DNA of 64,000 nucleotides from CAYMZZ01 sp964395095 (GCA_964395095.1 CAYMZZ010000008.1:62001-126000); one strand, 5' to 3'; positions 24,800 through 34,320 are shown, counted from the first letter of the stretch. Numbers and translations are program-made. Notes: generated by a model from the letters alone, not told the origin.

Positions 24800-26335
24800 T
24801 TATTCCTGCTTGCGGAAGGTATACGAGTCATATTCCACGAAATCGTTGAACCTGATCTTTACGGATTCCACCTTTTGATCCTTTATATCGAAACGGATCG
24901 CGAAGATGCCGTATTCAATATTATCGTATCGCAGCAGCCATTCTCCATCATCCATATAATCGAGGGTGGCGGTCAGATTTTTGTGACTGTTGAAACGTAG
25001 CACCAGCCGGTTGTCGCGTGCCTGTACCTGCAGATTGCCATATAATTCATTGGTATAATTTCCTGCATAGGCGTTAATGGGCAAAGGGGGTTTATTGTTT
25101 TTAACCCGGGCTTTCCAGGCTTCGATTTCCGATAATTGGGCTTTCATCCCTTCCCTGAAACCCGTCAGCATTTTCTGGCTTCTGTCGCCCCCGTCTTTCA
25201 CATCCAGATAGGCGTCCAAAATCTGGTATCGCAGTGCCTCGAAGAAGCCCTGGTTGTCATTATTGGTGAGTATTGCGATCCCCAGTTTCTCTTCGGGCAC
25301 AAAACAAAGATTGCTCACCATGCCGGCCGCGCCACCGGTATGCCAGTATATCTGGCGGCCATTATAATCTGCCGCATACACACCTAGGCCATAGCCGCGG
25401 AAATGTATGGGATAGACCGTCGATTTCCGGCTGCCTGTCACAATATTCACATCGCGTGTACGCTGTAGTACGGAGAAGGGCATAATCTGGCGGTTGCGAT
25501 AACGGCCGCTGTCGAGTTGAAAATTGAGCCAGTTGGCGAGATCAGCCACGCAACTAACCACACTGGCGGCGGGCCCCAGGTTATCCCACTGGTCGTAAGG
25601 AACTGCATGGAGCTTGCCGGTGAAGCTGCTGGTATAGGGCCTGGCCACATTGGGTTTGTTTTCCATACCCGCGGAAATGGCGGTTGACCTTATCATTTCC
25701 AGGGGAGTGAGCATGCTGTCCTGTACATATTGCTCCCAACTTATACCGGTTACACGAGGAATAACTTCTCCCGCTACCAGGAAACAACTATTGCAGTAAC
25801 CATAATCCTGGCGGAACTCACCAGAGGGTTTTAGCAATCGCATACGGTTCATGATTTCGGCCCGGCTGAGCGCGCTGTTCCAGAATGTAAAATCACCCTG
25901 GAAGGTTTTGGTGCCGATCCGGTGCGAAAGCATGTCGCGAATGGTGACCAGTTCAGTCGTTGTGGCCTCATAGAGCTTGTATTCCGGGAAATAACGGGTG
26001 ATGCGATCGTTCAGCGATAATTTTTTCCGGTATTCGAGTTGGGCCAGTGCCGTGCCGGTAAAGAGCTTGCTATTGCTGGCGATCATAAACAACGTATGCT
26101 CATCTACGGGTTCTTTGGTATTGATGTCGCGAACACCATAGCCCTTCTGAACGATAACTTTACCGTCTTTCACAATAACGATCGCCAGGCCGGGGATATC
26201 CCAGTCTTTCAACCCTTTTTCAATATAGCTGTCGAGTTGTTGACTAACAAATTCGGGTTGACGGGAAAAACCAGTTTTGCAAACTACCAGCAGGATCAAT
26301 ATCAGGCTAAGGAGGCGGATTGGACGCATAGGCAT
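24800..26335 (-). CDS. Exported serine hydrolase (class C beta-lactamase/PBP-like) with C-terminal domain
   Basis: 511 aa. Signal peptide (MRPIRLLSLILILLVVCKTGFS; either of the first two Mets may start). Beta-lactamase-like domain with nucleophile in SNSK (Ser87, Lys90), second motif Tyr180-Cys-Asn182 (GYCN) and third motif HTGGAAG in place of KTG. The C-terminal region (about 405-511, YAGNYTNELYGNLQVQ) matches the DUF3471-type lipocalin-like extension of this family. Likely an esterase, D-aminopeptidase or peptidoglycan-related hydrolase in the periplasm. Not clearly a beta-lactamase in the resistance sense, since class C resistance enzymes lack this extension. Confidence 0.85.
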   Translation of the reverse strand: MPMRPIRLLSLILILLVVCKTGFSRQPEFVSQQLDSYIEKGLKDWDIPGLAIVIVKDGKVIVQKGYGVRDINTKEPVDEHTLFMIASNSKLFTGTALAQLEYRKKLSLNDRITRYFPEYKLYEATTTELVTIRDMLSHRIGTKTFQGDFTFWNSALSRAEIMNRMRLLKPSGEFRQDYGYCNSCFLVAGEVIPRVTGISWEQYVQDSMLTPLEMIRSTAISAGMENKPNVARPYTSSFTGKLHAVPYDQWDNLGPAASVVSCVADLANWLNFQLDSGRYRNRQIMPFSVLQRTRDVNIVTGSRKSTVYPIHFRGYGLGVYAADYNGRQIYWHTGGAAGMVSNLCFVPEEKLGIAILTNNDNQGFFEALRYQILDAYLDVKDGGDRSQKMLTGFREGMKAQLSEIEAWKARVKNNKPPLPINAYAGNYTNELYGNLQVQARDNRLVLRFNSHKNLTATLDYMDDGEWLLRYDNIEYGIFAIRFDIKDQKVESVKIRFNDFVEYDSYTFRKQE

Positions 26336-26360
26336 AATTTTCAGCCTTCAAATTACCCAA

Positions 26361-26915
26361 TTATTTGGTCCAATCCCACAATACAAGCTGCCATTCATCC
26401 AAATGATCCCGATGTGTGGCGATGGTTTGAAAGCCTACGCGTTGATGCGCACGGAGGGAGCGATGATTGGAGGAGGAGATTTCGGTGATAAACAGATCGA
26501 ATTGGGATGCATAAATTGCACGATGTGTTTGATAGAGCAAATCGAAGAGCCCCATGCCCCGGTATTCCTTTCCCACGCATATTTGGCCCATGGTATAAAA
26601 GCGTTGTTCCCGAATGGGGCGGCCTTCATAATCGAGGCTATCGATCAGGGCAAACATATCCTCCAGTGCGGGCACCAGGCTTCTGCATTCCTTTAATTCG
26701 GTGAGGGCATAAGCCGCAATTTTTTCATCATCCCTGATCACGATACTCGGCGCCAGTTCATGCATGGCTGTGAGTACTTCCAAATTATGCTGCATGGTCA
26801 GGAATCCCTGCGATGCTTTTTCTTCCTCGTTGAGCTGGTGGCGTAAGTTATGCCGCTGCAGTTCCAGAATCTGTTGCAGTTCGCGCATGTCGCGGACAAT
26901 ATCGGCTTTTATCAT
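26361..26915 (-). CDS. GNAT-family N-acetyltransferase
   Basis: About 184 aa. The start at 26915 (MIKADIVRDMRELQQILEL) lies 5 bp after the mutase stop; an upstream in-frame ATG would overlap the mutase gene and is rejected. The acetyl-CoA-binding motif A is read as GQICVGKEYRGMGLFDLLYQ, and motif B as NHRSLRAHQRVGFQTIA. The N-terminal half has family-typical MQHNLEVL and a substrate-side region AYALTELKEC. Substrate unknown. Close spacing suggests co-expression with the methylmalonyl-CoA mutase gene, which is an unusual pairing. Confidence 0.82.
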   Translation of the reverse strand: MIKADIVRDMRELQQILELQRHNLRHQLNEEEKASQGFLTMQHNLEVLTAMHELAPSIVIRDDEKIAAYALTELKECRSLVPALEDMFALIDSLDYEGRPIREQRFYTMGQICVGKEYRGMGLFDLLYQTHRAIYASQFDLFITEISSSNHRSLRAHQRVGFQTIATHRDHLDEWQLVLWDWTK

Positions 26916-26920
26916 ACTGC

Positions 26921-28480
26921 TTATCGATGTTCTCCAAAAACTTCGCGAAGGGTATCCGATATCTCGCCCAGGGTGCATTTTTGTTCCACCGCCTGTAATA
27001 CGGCCGGCATAATATTTTCGCCGCTCACGGCCCGGTCGTTCAACTCCTGCAGGCACTGGTCCACTTTACCATGATCACGATTCTGCCGCAGCCTTTGCAG
27101 TCTGGCACTTTGCACCTGCCGTATGGAATCATCCACTTTCAGAATGGGGATATCCGGATTCTCCTCTATCTGAAACTTGTTGACACCTACAATGATTTTT
27201 TCGTTGCTCTCAATGTCTTTTTGATATTGATAGGCGCTTCGGGCAATTTCTTCCTGGATAAAGCCCTGTTCAATCGCGGCCACGCTGCCTCCCCGGCTTT
27301 CGATCTGGTCCATCAGTTCCCAGGCCGCTTTTTCCAATTCTGCGGTCAGTGATTCTACAAAATAGGAACCGGCAAGCGGATCGGCTGTATCGGCAGCGCC
27401 GCTTTCAAAGGCCACAATCTGTTGCGTGCGTAAGGCAATACGCGCGGCTTCTTCGGTGGGAAGACTCAGGGCTTCGTCGTATCCGTTGGTATGCAGCGAC
27501 TGTGTACCACCCAATACCGCTGCCAGGGTTTGTATGGTTACCCGCGAAATATTATTGAGGGGTTGCTGCGCCGTGAGTGTGCTGCCGCCTGTTTGTGTAT
27601 GAAAGCGGAGCATCATCGCTTTTGGGTCGGTGGCGCCCAGCTCCTTCATGATCTGCGCCCACATGCGCCGGGCCGCGCGAAACTTGGCTACTTCCTCAAA
27701 GAGGTTATTATGCGCATTGAAAAAGAAAGATAGCCGCTTCCCAAAAACATTGATGTCAAGTCCCTTTTGGAGCGCGGCCTGCACATAAGCTTTGCCGTTA
27801 GCCAGGGTAAAGGCCATTTCCTGCACGGCCGTTGCTCCCGCTTCGCGAATATGATAGCCCGAGATGGAAATGGTATTCCATTTCGGCAATTCCGCCGAAC
27901 ACCATTCAAAGATGTCGGTGATAATGCGCATCGAAGGCTTGGGTGGGTAGATATAGGTACCCCTGGCGGCATATTCCTTCAGGATATCATTCTGTATAGT
28001 GCCATTGATCTTTTGAAGGTCTGCTCCCTGCTGTTTGGCAATGGCAGTGTATAGAGCCAGTAAAATAAAGCCGGTGGCGTTGATGGTCATCGAGGTGGAT
28101 ACATTTTCGAGCCGGATTCCCTGAAACAATTCCTGCATATCCTCGATGCTGTCGATGGCAACACCCACTTTACCCACTTCGCCTTCCGCCAGTTCATGAT
28201 CACTGTCGTATCCAATTTGCGTGGGCAGATCAAATGCCACACTCAAACCGCTAACTCCCTGTGAGAGCAGATAATGATAACGCTTATTACTCTCAGCGGC
28301 GGTGGAAAAGCCGGCATACTGCCGCATCGTCCACAAGCGACCCCGGTACATGTCTGGCTGAATGCCGCGGGTGTAGGGAAACTCGCCCGGTTGTTCGCCG
28401 GATAGCGGGGGCAGATCCTGGGCACTGTAGTTGGTTTGAATGGGTATTCCTGAATCGGTTCTTTTTTGCTCACTGGCCAT
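26921..28480 (-). CDS. Methylmalonyl-CoA mutase catalytic subunit without B12-binding domain
   Basis: About 519 aa, ending at FGEHR where the TIM barrel of full-length enzymes ends, so the C-terminal cobalamin domain with DxHxxG is absent. Start chosen at 28480 (MASEQKRTDSG); an earlier ATG at 28528 would overlap the upstream gene. Active-site residues known from the Propionibacterium enzyme can be matched: Tyr55 (RQYAGF), Gln163 (GTIQNDILKEY), Arg173 (AARGTY) and His210 (SISGYH). Tyr and Arg at these places favour methylmalonyl-CoA over isobutyryl-CoA. It should interconvert methylmalonyl- and succinyl-CoA only with a separate B12 subunit, which is not in this window. Confidence 0.88.
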   Translation of the reverse strand: MASEQKRTDSGIPIQTNYSAQDLPPLSGEQPGEFPYTRGIQPDMYRGRLWTMRQYAGFSTAAESNKRYHYLLSQGVSGLSVAFDLPTQIGYDSDHELAEGEVGKVGVAIDSIEDMQELFQGIRLENVSTSMTINATGFILLALYTAIAKQQGADLQKINGTIQNDILKEYAARGTYIYPPKPSMRIITDIFEWCSAELPKWNTISISGYHIREAGATAVQEMAFTLANGKAYVQAALQKGLDINVFGKRLSFFFNAHNNLFEEVAKFRAARRMWAQIMKELGATDPKAMMLRFHTQTGGSTLTAQQPLNNISRVTIQTLAAVLGGTQSLHTNGYDEALSLPTEEAARIALRTQQIVAFESGAADTADPLAGSYFVESLTAELEKAAWELMDQIESRGGSVAAIEQGFIQEEIARSAYQYQKDIESNEKIIVGVNKFQIEENPDIPILKVDDSIRQVQSARLQRLRQNRDHGKVDQCLQELNDRAVSGENIMPAVLQAVEQKCTLGEISDTLREVFGEHR

Positions 28481-28502
28481 GCAACGAAGTTTAAAAGAGT
28501 GC

Positions 28503-29021
28503 TTATCGCATAATTTTTTTCGCTTCAAAGTTGAGCGCTTCCAGCACGATGCTATGCAGGGTGCCTTGCTTCTGCGTCATCATAAATTCCATCAACCGCT
28601 TATTCAGATCCACGCCGCTGGCTTCTGACGGCAGGGTGGCACCCACCTGGTTGATGATTAACATATTTTGTTCCTTCAGGTTGCGCACGGCTTCCCAGGC
28701 CACAGGGCTTACATAAATCTGCTGTGAAGCATTGTATTCATATTCCTGCTTGATGCTTTCGAGCAGCAGCATTTGCATTTCGCGGGCCGATAGCCCACTT
28801 GTGTTCACCCGGCTCACCAGGTTGGGGATGGCTATGCGTTCGGTGAGCATTACGAGGCGTTCATAAGCCTGCAATTGAAGCGGGCGGCTGCTGTACGGCT
28901 CCTCGCCGGCGGCGGTTTTTTTGGTCTGCTTTTTCCGCAGGTCATTAACCAGGTAGAAGCAATAGAAAGATACCAGCAGGGCTGCCAGCGCAATCAGCAG
29001 GTTGATCATTTGTTGGTCCAT
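28503..29021 (-). CDS. Single-span membrane protein, conserved Bacteroidota-type
   Basis: 172 aa. One N-terminal transmembrane helix (about 6-26, MINLLIALAALLVSFYCFYLV), a basic, low-complexity linker, then a cytoplasmic helical domain (about 48-172) with YERLVMLTERIAIPNLVSRV, LLLESIKQEYEYNASQQIYV, WEAVRNLKEQNML and LNKRLMEFMMTQKQGT. I recall similar proteins beside mutase genes in Bacteroidota but cannot name a function. It precedes the mutase gene by 22 bp, so the three genes 29021-26361 likely form one transcription unit from the promoter at 29050-29057. Confidence 0.75.
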   Translation of the reverse strand: MDQQMINLLIALAALLVSFYCFYLVNDLRKKQTKKTAAGEEPYSSRPLQLQAYERLVMLTERIAIPNLVSRVNTSGLSAREMQMLLLESIKQEYEYNASQQIYVSPVAWEAVRNLKEQNMLIINQVGATLPSEASGVDLNKRLMEFMMTQKQGTLHSIVLEALNFEAKKIMR

Positions 29022-29049
29022 CGGATAAATTTGATTGAACAGGTTTTGA

Positions 29050-29057
29050 CAAAAATA
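29050..29057 (-). promoter_or_regulatory. Bacteroidota -7 element TATTTTTG for the 29021-26361 operon
   Basis: Exact TAnnTTTG match on the minus strand, 29 bp before the start at 29021, and downstream (on this strand) of the secDF terminator. Confidence 0.55.
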
Positions 29058-29106
29058 CAGTCGCTTTTCGTTATTGGCCTTTTTGTTTTAGTCAATTTGA
29101 ATCAAA

Positions 29107-29142
29107 TGAAAAAAGGTGACAGGGAACTGTCACCTTTTTTCA
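29107..29142. terminator. Intrinsic terminator of secDF (bidirectional hairpin)
   Basis: A 16-bp perfect stem (29107-29122 with 29127-29142) around a GGAA loop. The inner GC-rich part (GGTGACAG/CTGTCACC) is flanked by A6 on one side and T6 on the other, so it can work on both strands. It lies 54 bp after the secDF stop. Confidence 0.9.
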
Positions 29143-29195
29143 GTATTTACTAACGGGTTTACCCGAATGGCGGGTTTATCGTTCTATTGTAAGAC

Positions 29196-32100
29196 TCAGA
29201 CGGCTGTGGGCTTTGAAGCTACTTTTTTCGCTGCTTCATCTTCCTTTTTACCGCTTCCCAGATCCAGCAGGATGGGAGCAGCCACAAAAACAGAAGAATA
29301 GACACCCGTAACTACACCAATCAACATCGCGAATGCGAAACCACGGGTTACTTCACCGCCCACCAGGAACAGAATCAGAATGGTGATGAATACCGTAAGT
29401 GAGGTCATGATCGTACGGCTCAGGGTTTCGTTGATCGCCCGGTTGATGGTGGTCGCCAGCGGAGCAGTAGGATAGAGTCCCCGATCTTCACGAATACGGT
29501 CAAAGATGATCACCGTATCGTTCATCGAGAAACCAATCACCGTCAACAAGGCCGCGATAAAGTGCTGATCAATTTCCAGCGGGAAGGGAACTATTTCCTT
29601 CGCGAAGGAGAATACGATCAGGGTTACCAGTACGTCGTGCAACAATGCCACGATGGTACCCAGGGAATAGCGCCAGTCGCGGAAACGAATAAAGATATAA
29701 AGGAACACCACAAAGATGGCGAAGATGGTTGCCTTTACGGCACCCCGCTTCAGGTCATCCGAAATGGTGGGCAGTACCTTGTTGGTGCCAATTATACCCG
29801 GTGCCTCGCTGCTGCCTTCCGCCGAAGCGAACTGACCAAAGGAATAGCCAGATGGCAATTGATCCTGCAGTCCACTATAAAGACGTGTGGCTACAATAGA
29901 GTCGGCTGCCTGTGTATTGGGATCCGTAATCAGGTAAGAAGTGGTGATCTCAAGGGTACGTGCATTACCAATGGTTTTGATGATGGGGTTCTCACCTTCA
30001 AAAGCCTGCTGCACATTGTTGCGCACTTTCTCTACATCACCCGCTGTAAGGGCTTTGTCGAAACGAACCCGGTAGCTACGGCCTCCGTTAAATTCCACAC
30101 CATAATCGAAACCATAGAAGAAAGAGCCAATACCCAGGGCCAGCACTACAAAGCTGATGATATAGGCCATTTTGCGGAATTCCACAAACTTGAACTGCGC
30201 ATGCTGGAATACCTTTCTGGAGATGGCGGTGAAATATTTGGGTTCCTTCTTACGCTTGATGAATATCTCGGTGATCCAACGGCTTACCAGGATACCGCAG
30301 AACAGGGAAAGAATCAGACCCAGTATTTGCGTAGTGGCAAAGCCTTTCACCGGTCCCAGTCCAAAATAGAAAAGGATAATCGCGGTGATCATGGTGGTGA
30401 TGTGTCCATCCAATACTGGTGGAAGTGATCGGCGATAGCCATCGTTTACGGCGGGTAGATAACCCTTACCGCGCGTTAGTTCTTCCTTGATCCGTTCATA
30501 AATGATAACGTTGGTATCCACTGCCATACCAATGGTTAGTACGAGACCCGCGATACCGGGAGCCGTAAGGGTGGCCCCGAGGGCCGTTAACACACCCACG
30601 GTAAAGAGCAGGTTCAGGATCAAAGCAATATTGGCAATCCATCCGCTGGTATTATAATACACCAGCATCAGAATAAATATGATGATAAAGGAAAGCCCGA
30701 AAGCGAGCATTCCTCCCTTGATGGCGGCAGCACCGAGTGTGGGACCTACCTGCTGATCCTGCACAATTTTCGCGGGCGCTGGCAGTTTACCTGCACGCAG
30801 CATACCCGCCAGGTCCTGCGCTTCTTCCACACTGAAACTACCACTGATGCGGGAGTCGCCTGTGGTGATCGGTTCGTTTACAAAGGGAGCGGAATAAACA
30901 ATATTATCCAACGCGATCGCAATCGGCTTGCCGGCGTTTTGTGAAGTCATTTCAGCCCAGATACGGGTACCGGTGCTGTTCATCGTCATGTTCACCGTGG
31001 GCTCGCTGGTAGTGGGGTCAAAATCGGAGCGGGCATCTGTAATTACATCACCTTCCAGCTTGGGCTTCTCACGGCCAAAGGTCTTGATAGCATAGAGCGG
31101 GAGCATATCTGAAACCTTTCCGGTGCTGCGGTCGCGCTCGGGAATACCATACATCCACACCATTTGTGCCGGGAAGGCATTGCGTACCGCCGGCATTTCA
31201 AGATAACTGCGCACCAGCGCCGTATCCTTGGTAGGTACATAGCCAATAGCGGCTCCATAACGCTGTCCACCTTTACCATCAGGATAAGCCTGCATGTTGA
31301 AAGCGATATAGCCATAGAGATGCTTTTTGGCGTCGTCGTCCAGGCTGCCTGTGGTGGTATCTGTGCTGCTACCCAGTGAGTCTTGCGAATCGAGGGTCAG
31401 GGTTTGGGTAGTATCTTCTTTGGCAGTGCTCGTGTCGGTGGTTTGCTTGCCACCCATAACACGGTAGAAAGCGGCATCGGCGTTAGCAATCGCCTGATCC
31501 AGTTCAGCGATATTATAGAGCTCCCAGAACTGCAGGTTCGCAACGGTCTGCAATTGTTTGCGTACGCGCTCCTTATCCTGCACACCCGGCAATTCTACCG
31601 TGATAATGCCGCGCTCGCGATCTGCGTTCAGATTGGGCTGCGCCACACCAAACTGGTCGATACGGGTCGACATGATGCGGAAGGTGTTGTCAAAAGCATC
31701 CAGGGCCAGTCCCTGCAATACCGAACGCACTTGCGCGTCGCTATCTGTAACCTTGATCTTATCCTTGTTGGCGCCGGCAAACAGGCCGGCCAGTTTATTG
31801 GGTCCTGCCAACTTAATGTACTCTTCAGAAAACAGGGTAATGAAGTTAGCGTCGCTATTTGCCTTTCGCAGGTTGGCATTGGCGAGCGCCTGGTTGAAGT
31901 TGGGATCTTTTGAATTATTGGCCAGGGTACGCAGCAGACCGGTCATTTCCACTTCCAGCGTCACGTTCATACCACCCTGCAAATCCAGACCCAGGTTCAG
32001 TTGTTCTTCCTGTGCTTTTTGATAACTGATGGCGCCGGTAAGACCATAAGTGATGGTCTCATCCCTGGTGCTGTCTTTCAATCGACGCAAACGCGAGTTG

Positions 32101-32276
32101 TAAAGCGTATCATATTGCTCACCTTTCGCATCGGGATAATTGGCCTTTACATATTCCTTAGCGCTGGCTTCCAGTTTATTTTCATGCCGGTTTACAAACC
32201 AGGTAAATGACAGCATGTAAAGAGAATACACGGTCAGCAGGATCGTCAGGAATCGAACCAAACCTTTCAGTTGCAT
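29196..32276 (-). CDS. secDF: SecD-SecF fusion, protein translocase accessory subunit
   Basis: 1026 aa, the fused SecDF form usual in Bacteroidota. N-terminal transmembrane helix (about 7-28), SecD P1 region with LNLGLDLQGGMNVTLEV near residues 94-110, an expanded periplasmic part with acidic/Thr-Ser stretch (about 280-310), five more SecD helices (about 515-670, including IGMAVDTNVIIYERIKEEL), then SecF with FYGFDYGVEFNGGRSYRVRF and its helices ending in VIGFSMNDTVIIFDRIRED. It uses the proton motive force to help pull proteins across the membrane after SecA. It has its own promoter and terminator. YajC is encoded at 35151. Confidence 0.95.
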   Translation of the reverse strand: MQLKGLVRFLTILLTVYSLYMLSFTWFVNRHENKLEASAKEYVKANYPDAKGEQYDTLYNSRLRRLKDSTRDETITYGLTGAISYQKAQEEQLNLGLDLQGGMNVTLEVEMTGLLRTLANNSKDPNFNQALANANLRKANSDANFITLFSEEYIKLAGPNKLAGLFAGANKDKIKVTDSDAQVRSVLQGLALDAFDNTFRIMSTRIDQFGVAQPNLNADRERGIITVELPGVQDKERVRKQLQTVANLQFWELYNIAELDQAIANADAAFYRVMGGKQTTDTSTAKEDTTQTLTLDSQDSLGSSTDTTTGSLDDDAKKHLYGYIAFNMQAYPDGKGGQRYGAAIGYVPTKDTALVRSYLEMPAVRNAFPAQMVWMYGIPERDRSTGKVSDMLPLYAIKTFGREKPKLEGDVITDARSDFDPTTSEPTVNMTMNSTGTRIWAEMTSQNAGKPIAIALDNIVYSAPFVNEPITTGDSRISGSFSVEEAQDLAGMLRAGKLPAPAKIVQDQQVGPTLGAAAIKGGMLAFGLSFIIIFILMLVYYNTSGWIANIALILNLLFTVGVLTALGATLTAPGIAGLVLTIGMAVDTNVIIYERIKEELTRGKGYLPAVNDGYRRSLPPVLDGHITTMITAIILFYFGLGPVKGFATTQILGLILSLFCGILVSRWITEIFIKRKKEPKYFTAISRKVFQHAQFKFVEFRKMAYIISFVVLALGIGSFFYGFDYGVEFNGGRSYRVRFDKALTAGDVEKVRNNVQQAFEGENPIIKTIGNARTLEITTSYLITDPNTQAADSIVATRLYSGLQDQLPSGYSFGQFASAEGSSEAPGIIGTNKVLPTISDDLKRGAVKATIFAIFVVFLYIFIRFRDWRYSLGTIVALLHDVLVTLIVFSFAKEIVPFPLEIDQHFIAALLTVIGFSMNDTVIIFDRIREDRGLYPTAPLATTINRAINETLSRTIMTSLTVFITILILFLVGGEVTRGFAFAMLIGVVTGVYSSVFVAAPILLDLGSGKKEDEAAKKVASKPTAV

Positions 32277-32351
32277 ACGTTGTTGTGATTTTCTTGATTT
32301 GGCTGCCGGCCAATCCTGGAGGGCAGCACGTTATACGGTTTTAAAGGACGG

Positions 32352-32359
32352 CAAAGATA
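32352..32359 (-). promoter_or_regulatory. Bacteroidota -7 element TATCTTTG for secDF
   Basis: Exact TAnnTTTG match on the minus strand, 76 bp before the secDF start, giving a 5' UTR of about 70 nt. Confidence 0.55.
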
Positions 32360-32448
32360 GTGTTTTCGGCCATTCTTTAAAATAGGAGCCTGGGGATTTG
32401 TTTCAGTTCTAAAATATTCATTATTAGGAGGATAGGCTCAAAGCTGGG

Positions 32449-32743
32449 GAGTTGAGAGTTGTGAGTAGGGAGTAGGGGAAGAAAGTTATAAGTTATAAGT
32501 TGTAAGTTTTAAGTTATAGGATTTACATTTCTGGCTGCTTTATGCTGTCAATTTTCTGCAATTAGTATTGAAAGTAAGTGCATGGCAGATTGCCCAATTT
32601 TGGAAGCCATTAACCTACAAAAATTCATGTAGATAATGCGCTGCGTACATTCTCCGTATATTGGCCGGTTCATATGCTCTATAACCTCTCATCCACGACT
32701 TAAAATTTACCACTCAAAACTTACAACTTAAAACGTAATACGT
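32449..32743. repeat. Heptamer inverted-repeat element I (divergent genes)
   Basis: Left arm 32449-32520 is about ten units, drifting from GAGTTGA and GAGTAGG to TAAGTTA, TAAGTTG and TAAGTTT. Right arm 32695-32743 has reversed units ACGACTT, ACCACTC, AAAACTT and ACAACTT, ending in AAAACGT and AATACGT. The unique core is about 174 bp, the longest of the set. Confidence 0.88.
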
Positions 32744-32810
32744 CCAACAATTCCCCAGTTTCCTTAACTTCGCTGCCGCAAAACCATTAATTGTTTAAAT
32801 AATTTCAAAA

Positions 32811-34001
32811 ATGCAATTTTCCTCCCTGCTGCAGCGCTTTAATGAACCCGAGACTTTGAAAATGGCCAAGCTGGGCCGTGAGCTGCGTTCCCAGGGTATT
32901 GATGTGATTGACCTGAGTTTGGGCGAGCCCGATTTTGATACACCGGAACATATTAAGCAGGCGGCAGTGAAAGCCATTGCCGATAACTGGAGCCACTATA
33001 CACCCGTGCCGGGTTTTCTGGACCTGCGCGAAGCGGTTTGCCAGAAATTGAAAAGAGATAATAATCTTGATTACAAGCCGGAGAATATTGTGGTGAGCAC
33101 TGGTGCCAAGCAGAGCCTGGCAAATGCCATTCTTGCCCTGGTTGATGAAAATGATGAAGTAATTATTCCCACGCCTTATTGGGTTACCTATAGCGAACTC
33201 GTAAAAATTGCGCGGGGCAGGGTAGTGGAGATCAAGACCACGGCCGAAAGCGGCTTTAAGATAAACGCGAAGCAACTGGAAGCCGCTATTACACCCCACA
33301 GCAATGTATTTCTGTTTTCCTCGCCCTGCAATCCCAGTGGTGCTGTGTACAACAAGCAGGAACTGGAGGAACTGGTGAACGTATTCCGGAAATATCCGCA
33401 AATCACTATCATTTCCGATGAAATTTATGAGTACATTAATTTCAAAGGAGGGCACGAAAGCATCGCGCAATTTGATGACATTAAGGATCGCGTGATCATC
33501 GTTAATGGTTTGAGCAAGGGCTTCGCGATGACGGGCTGGCGCCTGGGCTATATTGCCGCTGATGCGTCTATCGCCAAAGCCTGCGAAAAATTGCAGGGAC
33601 AATTCACGAGCGGCACCTGTTCCATTACCCAGAAAGCCGCCGTTACGGCCCTTACTACCGACCTGCGCCCCACGCAGGAGATGGTGGCTGAGTTTGCCCG
33701 CCGCCGTAAGCGTGTGCTGGAACTGATCAGCGAAATTCCCGGCATCAAATGTTCGGAACCCGATGGCGCCTTTTATATTTTTCCCGACATCAGTTATTAC
33801 TACGGAAAATCAGACGGAAAGTCGACCATCAACACATCGGGCGATTTCTGTATGTACCTGCTGAATACCGCTCATGTTTCCTCCGTAATGGGCGAAGCCT
33901 TTGGTGATCCCCAATGCGTACGATTCTCCTTTGCCAACAGTATGGAAAAAATAGAAGAAGCCTGGAAAAGAATCAAAATTGCATTAGCAGCGCTAAAATA
34001 G
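32811..34001 (+). CDS. Class I PLP-dependent aminotransferase (aspartate aminotransferase type)
   Basis: 396 aa, fold type I. The N-terminal substrate-specific SLGEPDFDTPEHIKQA, the ring-stacking and phosphate contacts (STGAKQSLANAILAL), DEIYEYINF, and the Schiff-base lysine Lys236 in VNGLSKGFAMTGWRLGY are all present, with RFSFANSMEKIEEAWKRI (substrate carboxylate Arg) at the end. Size and motifs fit subgroup 1b aspartate aminotransferases, which transfer amino groups from aspartate (some also use aromatic acids or prephenate) to 2-oxoglutarate. Cytoplasmic. Monocistronic, divergent from secDF. Confidence 0.9.
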   Translation: MQFSSLLQRFNEPETLKMAKLGRELRSQGIDVIDLSLGEPDFDTPEHIKQAAVKAIADNWSHYTPVPGFLDLREAVCQKLKRDNNLDYKPENIVVSTGAKQSLANAILALVDENDEVIIPTPYWVTYSELVKIARGRVVEIKTTAESGFKINAKQLEAAITPHSNVFLFSSPCNPSGAVYNKQELEELVNVFRKYPQITIISDEIYEYINFKGGHESIAQFDDIKDRVIIVNGLSKGFAMTGWRLGYIAADASIAKACEKLQGQFTSGTCSITQKAAVTALTTDLRPTQEMVAEFARRRKRVLELISEIPGIKCSEPDGAFYIFPDISYYYGKSDGKSTINTSGDFCMYLLNTAHVSSVMGEAFGDPQCVRFSFANSMEKIEEAWKRIKIALAALK

Positions 34002-34074
34002 TTTTTAATTTGCTGTCCTGGATTCGCAAACAAACTATATTGATACTGCAAACGATCACTCAGCTACACCAACG

Positions 34075-34320
34075 ATGGGCATATACGCGCTCAAAGTATG
34101 GGCTGGTTGTATTTTTTTCGGCAGCATTATTTTCTCCATTTCAGAATCCTTAAAGAGGGAGAACCTGGATAGTGATTTGATCGGATTCACACATCGTGTA
34201 CTATTGAAAGGAAAGACATTGCTTGTTGATTGGGATTTCTGGACCGACCCCTTGATTTATAGTTATGTCATAAGTGGGATCACCATGATTTGGCTGGCAT
34301 CTTTACCGCAAAAGCCATGA
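34075..34320 (+). CDS. Small two-helix membrane protein, unknown
   Basis: 81 aa. Two hydrophobic helices (about 5-23, ALKVWAGCIFFGSIIFSIS; about 58-76, PLIYSYVISGITMIWLASL) joined by a polar loop with RENLDSDLIGFTHRVL. No recognised family. It lies 73 bp after the aminotransferase gene on the same strand. Composition and topology look real, but there is no independent support. It ends shortly before the 9-nt repeat array. Confidence 0.5.
   Translation: MGIYALKVWAGCIFFGSIIFSISESLKRENLDSDLIGFTHRVLLKGKTLLVDWDFWTDPLIYSYVISGITMIWLASLPQKP

Larger units (their letters stand above)
32277..32810. other. Intergenic region between secDF and aminotransferase genes
   Basis: 534 bp between divergent starts, with no convincing ORF. 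It holds the secDF -7 element (32352-32359), heptamer element I (32449-32743), and a near-match -7 element for the aminotransferase (TAACTTCG, 32765-32772). The unique core 32521-32694 shows nothing I recognise. Confidence 0.7.

Noticed and set aside
24800..26335. Antibiotic-resistance beta-lactamase
   Set aside because: It has the serine-hydrolase motifs, but the C-terminal extension and HTGG third motif place it with esterase/peptidase-like members; resistance cannot be claimed.
29562..30428. 288-codon open frame on the plus strand
   Set aside because: Antisense to secDF with no recognisable domain.
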